Assembly (NCBI GenBank): GCA_964539135.1
Contig: CAZIFG010000018.1
Span: 1 to 37,500, forward strand
DNA length: 37,500 nucleotides
Direction of reading: 5' to 3'
From: CAZIFG01 sp964539135
GTDB taxonomy: Bacteria > Margulisbacteria > Marinamargulisbacteria > GCA-2716485 > CAZIFG01
This document shows, one piece after another, positions 33,859 through 37,500 of this stretch. Position 1 is the first letter of the stretch. Each line of letters starts with the position of its first letter. Made by a program: the position numbers and the translations under genes. Below the pieces are notes generated by a model. It was not told the origin of the DNA and did not search any database. It saw nothing but the letters and a program-made list of their open reading frames with translations.

Positions 33859-35010
33859 ATGGATATGCGGATTGGAACTTATATCACTCAAACGGTTGGA
33901 GGCGAATTTTTAAAGGCGTATATTCCGCCCTCATTGCCACTTAATCCTCCTATTGATTTAAATCTCCTTTATCCATATCTTGAACGGGCAGCTTTTGCTG
34001 TAGCGGCACTTAATGGGGTATCTAAAAGCATTCCGAATACATCCCTTTTTATCTATATGTATGTGCGCAAAGAAGCGGTACTTTCGAGTCAAATTGAAGG
34101 GACTCAAAGCTCTTTATCGGATTTGATTTTATTTGAAAACCAAGAAAACGTTTCAGTTTCTATTGAAGATGTCGAAGAAGTTTCTAATTATGTTAAAGCG
34201 ATTCAGTATGGTGTGGATCAGCTTACTTTAGGATTTCCACTTTCTTTGCGCTTGCTTCGTCAAATTCATGCCATTCTTTTGTCTGGTGGAAGGGGGCGAA
34301 ATCATTCTCCCGGGGAATTTAGGCGTTCTCAAAACTGGATTGGAGGGACTCGTCCTGGAAATGCATTTTATGTCCCCCCTCCGGTTACCCATTTAAATTC
34401 GTGTTTATCTAATTTGGAACTTTTTTTGCATCGGGATACCATTCCAACGCTTATTAAGGCGGGTATTGCGCATCTTCAATTTGAAAGTATTCATCCATTT
34501 TTAGATGGGAATGGACGTTTGGGACGTTTATTAATTGTCCTTCTTTTGTGTGAGTCAGGGATGTTGGATCAGCCTATTTTATATTTGAGTTTGTATCTTA
34601 AGCAAAATCGACGTACTTATTATGAGTTGCTTCAAAAAGTGAGGGATGAGGGGTGTTGGGAGCAGTGGTTGACGTTTTTTTTGGAGGGTATTTTTGTGTC
34701 TGCGACACAGGCACTTCAATCGGCTCAGAATATTAATGTTCTTTTTGAGTCTGATCTGGCTCAAATTAGAAGGCTAGGGCGAGCACGATTTTCATGCGAG
34801 TCTGCTTTGGAATATCTTAAGAGATTGCCCCAAGTTTCTGTGCCTCAGTTAGCAGCGGCATTGAATTGGACAGCACCTACGGCTAGAAGTGCTTTGAATC
34901 AGTTAGTGGATTTAGGTATTTTGATGGAAATTAGCGGTAAAAAACGAGATAAACGGTATGTCTATCGCAAGTATTTAGATCTTTTGACATCTGGGACTGA
35001 GCCTCTCTAA
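33859..35010 (+). CDS. Fic-family protein (AMPylase-type) with winged-helix C-terminus
   Basis: The Fic core motif HPFLDGNGRLGR (near residue 214) has the catalytic His and the phosphate-binding Asn-Gly-Arg intact. The N-terminal inhibitory helix SSQIEGTQSS (near 75) carries the regulatory glutamate of class II Fic proteins, so activity is probably self-restrained. A C-terminal winged-helix segment (VSVPQLAAALNWTAPTARSA) suggests DNA binding and autoregulation through the inverted repeats upstream. Fic enzymes transfer AMP, or less often other groups, to protein hydroxyls. No Shine-Dalgarno stands before the ATG, and the promoter position suggests a leaderless mRNA. No toxin-antitoxin partner gene is adjacent. 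The target is unknown. Confidence 0.93.
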   Translation: MDMRIGTYITQTVGGEFLKAYIPPSLPLNPPIDLNLLYPYLERAAFAVAALNGVSKSIPNTSLFIYMYVRKEAVLSSQIEGTQSSLSDLILFENQENVSVSIEDVEEVSNYVKAIQYGVDQLTLGFPLSLRLLRQIHAILLSGGRGRNHSPGEFRRSQNWIGGTRPGNAFYVPPPVTHLNSCLSNLELFLHRDTIPTLIKAGIAHLQFESIHPFLDGNGRLGRLLIVLLLCESGMLDQPILYLSLYLKQNRRTYYELLQKVRDEGCWEQWLTFFLEGIFVSATQALQSAQNINVLFESDLAQIRRLGRARFSCESALEYLKRLPQVSVPQLAAALNWTAPTARSALNQLVDLGILMEISGKKRDKRYVYRKYLDLLTSGTEPL

Positions 35011-35018
35011 AACTGGAA

Positions 35019-35459
35019 TTACCAGGTTCCTGTATTTGACATCGATATCCAGGGTTCGATGGGCTCTAAGGCATTTCCTTTTTGCAGTATTTCAATGGAA
35101 ATGTTTTCTGGCGATTTAATAAAGGCCATGCGACCATCCCGTGGGGGTCTATTGAGGGTAATGCCATTTTGGATGCATTTTTCACAAAATGCATAGATGT
35201 TATCGACTTCGAAGGCCAAATGACCGAAATTTCTACCGCCTTGATAGATTTCAGGATCCCAATTATAGGTGAGTTCCAATAAAGGGGCTTTTGTTTGCTT
35301 TGCGGATTCTAGATCATTGGGTGCTGCTAAAAATACGAGTGTAAATCGGTCTTTTTCATTTTCAACACGACGGGTTTCGATGAGCCCTAAATGGGTAGTA
35401 TAAAATTTAAGGGAATCTTCTAGATTTTCGACACGAACCATGGTGTGTAAATAGCGCAT
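35019..35459 (-). CDS. gloA: Lactoylglutathione lyase (glyoxalase I)
   Basis: GloA isomerises the methylglyoxal-glutathione hemithioacetal to lactoylglutathione. Metal ligands are seen as His in YLHTMVRV, Glu in LLELTYN, His in FGHLAFEV and Glu in ISIEIL, in a single VOC-fold chain of 146 aa. DSLKFYTTHLGL and GGRNFGHLAFEVDN are typical. GAGGAG precedes the ATG. It converges on fic with 8 bp between stops. The C-terminal 15 residues or so are not conserved in the family. Confidence 0.92.
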   Translation of the reverse strand: MRYLHTMVRVENLEDSLKFYTTHLGLIETRRVENEKDRFTLVFLAAPNDLESAKQTKAPLLELTYNWDPEIYQGGRNFGHLAFEVDNIYAFCEKCIQNGITLNRPPRDGRMAFIKSPENISIEILQKGNALEPIEPWISMSNTGTW

Positions 35460-35509
35460 TTTTGAGACTCCTCGTGTTTTTTAGGCAATCATAGCATAAA
35501 CAAGGCTAT

Positions 35510-35815
35510 TTAGTGTTCTTTGTTATGAATGTAGTTGATAAGCGCTGCTTTGGACTTTTTTACTTCTTGCCAATTTTCTTCTGTTTTTTTCTTTAGATAT
35601 TTTTTAAATTGTTTATTTATTTTTTTTATACCTTCTATTATGGATGGGGATTGTGGTGTGTCTGTATTTTCAACCAGTTTTATGCTGAGATTTAAAGTGT
35701 CAGAATTTACGGGGGATAGTGTTTTTAATACTTGCCTCAGGCGATCTAATGTTGATTTTTTTGGTGGGGATACTGCAGCGGCTTCTCTTTTTTTATTTGA
35801 TATTATTTTTTTCAT
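35510..35815 (-). CDS. Unknown 101-aa basic protein
   Basis: I do not recognise this protein. It is lysine-rich and helical, with KKINKQFKKYLKKKTEENW as the most striking segment, and has no membrane helix. It overlaps the upstream kinase-like gene by ATGA, so the two are translated together. Its N-terminus MKKIISN equals that of the ankyrin protein at 15.6 kb. A small partner of the kinase-like protein is an inference. Confidence 0.65.
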   Translation of the reverse strand: MKKIISNKKREAAAVSPPKKSTLDRLRQVLKTLSPVNSDTLNLSIKLVENTDTPQSPSIIEGIKKINKQFKKYLKKKTEENWQEVKKSKAALINYIHNKEH

Positions 35816-36936
35816 ATTCTTTTTCCAATCTTTTCAATGCCCATTAATACCAATCGAGTGGTATTGGATAAGGCGTCGGCATTTAAATAGGGGTAAGTTT
35901 TTATTAAGTGATCCTGGATGCTCTGTATATAGGATACCATGGATTGGGACTTTTGTTCTAATGCGTTTAAAAAAAGCATACATCCTTTATACATTTCTTT
36001 GGCATAGTAGGCCCTGTGTTTTTCCTTAGAGGTTTCTAAAATTTCTAATAATTTGTCGGTTACACAGTCTTCGCAGAGCCTTTTTAGCTTGGATGGATTT
36101 TCTAAGATCTGGTTTAATTTTTCGAAATATTTATTAGCGATAGATTCAGAAAAAGAGGAATTATTAAAATCAGGGGTTGAAATGGTATCAATGACAACCA
36201 ATTGCCCGTCTGTTGAAATTAGAAAATTACCAGCGTTACCACAAAAAAAATCGATGGCCTCATCCCCTGTTAGAGTGCATTCATGGAATAGGTCTCTGTA
36301 TATCGTATAAAGGTTAAATCGATCATAATTTCTGACTAGAAGATCGTAAATTAAAAGCTGCCCCATGTCTTGTAGTAATTTGGATGGATTGGTCTCTGTT
36401 AAGCGCCCTGATTCTTTTAAATTGCTGCTTGGGACATATTCTATTTGCAGTAAACGATCTTCCGAATTAAGTTCGAATATTTTTTTACTGGCGTCTCTGT
36501 ATAGAGTTGTATCTGAATCCGAACCTGAACCTGAATCTGAATCTGAATCTGAATCTGAATCTCTTTTACTTTTTGTAGCGATTAAGGCATCTTTGGCAGA
36601 TTGTATGTTGAGATTTGATTTCTTAATAGCGTCTAAAAATGGTTCTTGCCTGGTTACTCTATTAGATTCTTTAGAATTTAGAACGGTCATCATAGGGGTG
36701 TTAAATCCTAGAAATTTCAAAAAATGAGCATGAAAGAGTTCGCTTTCTAAAAATTCTGATTTTTTATAAACGAGTGTTTTGGTCCCTAATGTTGCAATAA
36801 ACACGCCATCATCGCCTGATGTTGAACGCACTACGGCTAGAAATCCTTCTGTAACAGGGGTAAAACTTATGGATAGCGATATTATTTTTTTATTCATCTC
36901 ATTCTTTTTTCGTTTATTTTTTTTAAAAAATTTCAT
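35812..36936 (-). CDS. Actin-fragmin-kinase-like protein kinase (candidate effector)
   Basis: The chain follows the fold of actin-fragmin kinase and HipA/PI-kinase relatives: TLVYKKSEFLESELFHAHFL (ATP-binding Lys and Glu region, near 54-75), LLQIEYVPSS (hinge), LIYDLLVRNYDRFN (catalytic Asp near 203) and GNAGNFLISTDGQLVVIDTI (Asn, then metal-binding Asp near 247). A Ser-Asp repeat (near 125-142) interrupts the N-lobe/C-lobe junction. The C-terminal 120 residues are helical. Residues 1-13 are very lysine-rich; a second start (MNKKIIS) at residue 14 is possible, and neither start has a good ribosome-binding site. Actin-fragmin kinases are eukaryotic, so a host target is suspected. HipA-type is the main alternative. 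Confidence 0.6.
   Translation of the reverse strand: MKFFKKNKRKKNEMNKKIISLSISFTPVTEGFLAVVRSTSGDDGVFIATLGTKTLVYKKSEFLESELFHAHFLKFLGFNTPMMTVLNSKESNRVTRQEPFLDAIKKSNLNIQSAKDALIATKSKRDSDSDSDSDSGSGSDSDTTLYRDASKKIFELNSEDRLLQIEYVPSSNLKESGRLTETNPSKLLQDMGQLLIYDLLVRNYDRFNLYTIYRDLFHECTLTGDEAIDFFCGNAGNFLISTDGQLVVIDTISTPDFNNSSFSESIANKYFEKLNQILENPSKLKRLCEDCVTDKLLEILETSKEKHRAYYAKEMYKGCMLFLNALEQKSQSMVSYIQSIQDHLIKTYPYLNADALSNTTRLVLMGIEKIGKRI
36511..36562 (-). repeat. Hexanucleotide tandem repeat encoding Ser-Asp
   Basis: Nearly nine units of ATCTGA (read on +; four consecutive perfect units at 36535-36558, the rest with single changes) encode a Ser-Asp/Ser-Gly run in the kinase-like protein. The period keeps the frame, so slippage would change linker length only. 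Confidence 0.9.
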
Positions 36937-36945
36937 TTATTGTGC

Positions 36946-37010
36946 CTGGATACCCCGTTCTCGAGGTGTTCAGATATCTAATGGTTTCTGGATACCTCCC
37001 TCTCGACGTG
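36946..37010. repeat. Pair of 23-bp direct repeats
   Basis: CTGGATACC...CTCGAGGTG (36946-36968) and CTGGATACC...CTCGACGTG (36988-37010) match at 19 of 23 positions. They lie between the kinase-like gene and the IS3 coding region. The CTGGATACCCCG core resembles dispersed palindromic repeats of other bacteria. They could belong to the IS end or be older intergenic repeats. Confidence 0.6.
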
Positions 37011-37083
37011 GCCATGTATAGTTGATCTTTACGTGTGGGGTATAGCCAGAAATCAGCAGGTAACATAAAAAAAGGAGCTGGGG

Positions 37084-37350
37084 ATGAAAAAAAGCCGATT
37101 TAGTGAAGCTGAAATATTTAAGATATTGAAGATGGGTGAAAGTGGGATGGCTGTTGCTGAAGTATGTCGAGAGTACAAAATCAGTGTCCCGACATATTAC
37201 AGCTGGAAATCCAAATATGGTGGCATGGATCTACCGATGTTCAAAAAGATGAAAGCCCTTGAAAGTGAGAATCGGCGTCTCAAAAAAATGTATGCCGAAA
37301 TATGCATGGACAAAAAGATATTGCAGGAGATCATCGAAAAAAAGCTTTAA
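37084..37350 (+). CDS. IS3-family transposase OrfA
   Basis: An 88-aa protein with the helix-turn-helix of the family (RFSEAEIFKILKMGESG, then VAEVCREYKISVPTYYSWKS) and a C-terminal leucine-zipper-like helix (ENRRLKKMYAEICMDKKIL). It binds the terminal repeats. The stop at 37348-37350 comes just after an A7 run (37337-37343) where a -1 shift would enter orfB. GGAG precedes the ATG. Complete and apparently intact. Confidence 0.95.
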   Translation: MKKSRFSEAEIFKILKMGESGMAVAEVCREYKISVPTYYSWKSKYGGMDLPMFKKMKALESENRRLKKMYAEICMDKKILQEIIEKKL

Positions 37351-37500
37351 AGCCGAATGAGAAACGCGAATTAGTTACCTACATAAAAGTGGCTAATTCG
37401 TACTCATTTCGGCGGGCTTGTGGGCTCGTTTTGATAAACAAAGGCACGTTTGTGTATCAAAAACAGAGAAAAGATGATTCAGAAATAATAGACATTATGA
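37338..37500 (+). CDS. IS3-family transposase OrfB, N-terminal fragment (via -1 frameshift)
   Basis: In the -1 frame relative to orfA the sequence stays open from the A7 run to the window end and reads KPNEKRELVTYIKVANSYSF, then RRACGLVLINKGTFVYQKQ. This matches the N-terminal region of IS3 OrfB before its DDE integrase core. There is no good start codon, as expected when OrfAB is made by programmed frameshifting on AAAAAAG. The catalytic domain is beyond the window. Confidence 0.85.

Larger units (their letters stand above)
37084..37500 (+). mobile_element. IS3-family insertion sequence, left part (cut by window end)
   Basis: orfA and the beginning of orfB of an IS3-family element (IS407/IS2-like groups) are present; the right end lies outside. 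The left terminal repeat cannot be fixed; it may start near 37015 (TGTATAGTT). Unlike the surrounding G/T-rich + strand, this stretch is A-rich, consistent with recent arrival. Confidence 0.85.

Noticed and set aside
35535..36029. Open frame of 164 codons on + opposite the 101-aa and kinase-like genes
   Set aside because: Phe/Ser-rich antisense translation; the minus-strand genes have coupled ATGA junctions and recognisable kinase motifs.
36511..36562. CRISPR array
   Set aside because: The repeat is a 6-bp microsatellite without spacers, inside a coding region. No repeat-spacer pattern exists elsewhere in the window.

Overview
The window looks like part of the chromosome (a scaffold with one 100-N gap) of a low-GC, Gram-negative bacterium that lives with or inside eukaryotic cells. 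The standard code is in use: TAA, TAG and TGA all end recognisable genes. A secreted beta-barrel-like protein, lipid-envelope sensors and the cell-division protein FtsB argue for an outer membrane. A mitochondrial-carrier-family protein, an ankyrin protein, an actin-fragmin-kinase-like protein and a Fic protein argue for a host-associated life. I cannot name the phylum. Gene orders such as eno-ftsB-S1 protein-PASTA protein do not match a well-known model genus, and a deep-branching candidate lineage is possible.

Layout. 1-9.4 kb (+): the end of a phage-tail-fibre-like protein, a giant 2350-aa propeller/cadherin-like protein interrupted by the assembly gap, and a 571-aa unknown helical protein 3 bp behind it. 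9.4-13 kb (-): a 142-bp inverted-repeat element, then the tig-clpP-clpX protein quality-control operon. 13-15.7 kb (-): an 850-aa ankyrin protein and tRNA-Tyr. 15.8-22.7 kb (-): a tight seven-gene run nadC, type-4 uracil-DNA glycosylase, M15-like protein, xerC, aminotransferase, rlmB and an orphan histidine kinase. 22.7-28.7 kb (+): eno, ftsB, an S1-domain protein, a PASTA pseudokinase, ribD and purC. 28.7-33.6 kb (+): the mitochondrial-carrier homologue behind a perfect consensus promoter, an outer-membrane-like protein, an RDD protein, tRNA-Asp, a PQQ-propeller protein carrying an in-frame copy of the 142-bp element, and a mini OB-fold protein. 33.7-37.5 kb: tRNA-Arg, fic with an operator-like promoter, a convergent glyoxalase, a two-gene unit encoding a 101-aa protein and an actin-fragmin-kinase-like protein, and the left part of an IS3-family element running off the window.

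Housekeeping genes (protein folding and proteolysis, NAD, riboflavin, purine, glycolysis, chromosome-dimer resolution, rRNA methylation) are intact and many are packed in overlapping operons, so the genome is compact but not strongly reduced. The accessory genes between them look like host-interaction factors. The + strand reads G/T-rich almost throughout, whichever strand is coding, except in the IS3 element, which suggests a strong replication-strand bias and a recent arrival of the IS. The most interesting items are the in-frame palindromic-element insertion, the mitochondrial carrier, the pseudokinase that has lost every catalytic residue, and the actin-fragmin-like kinase.
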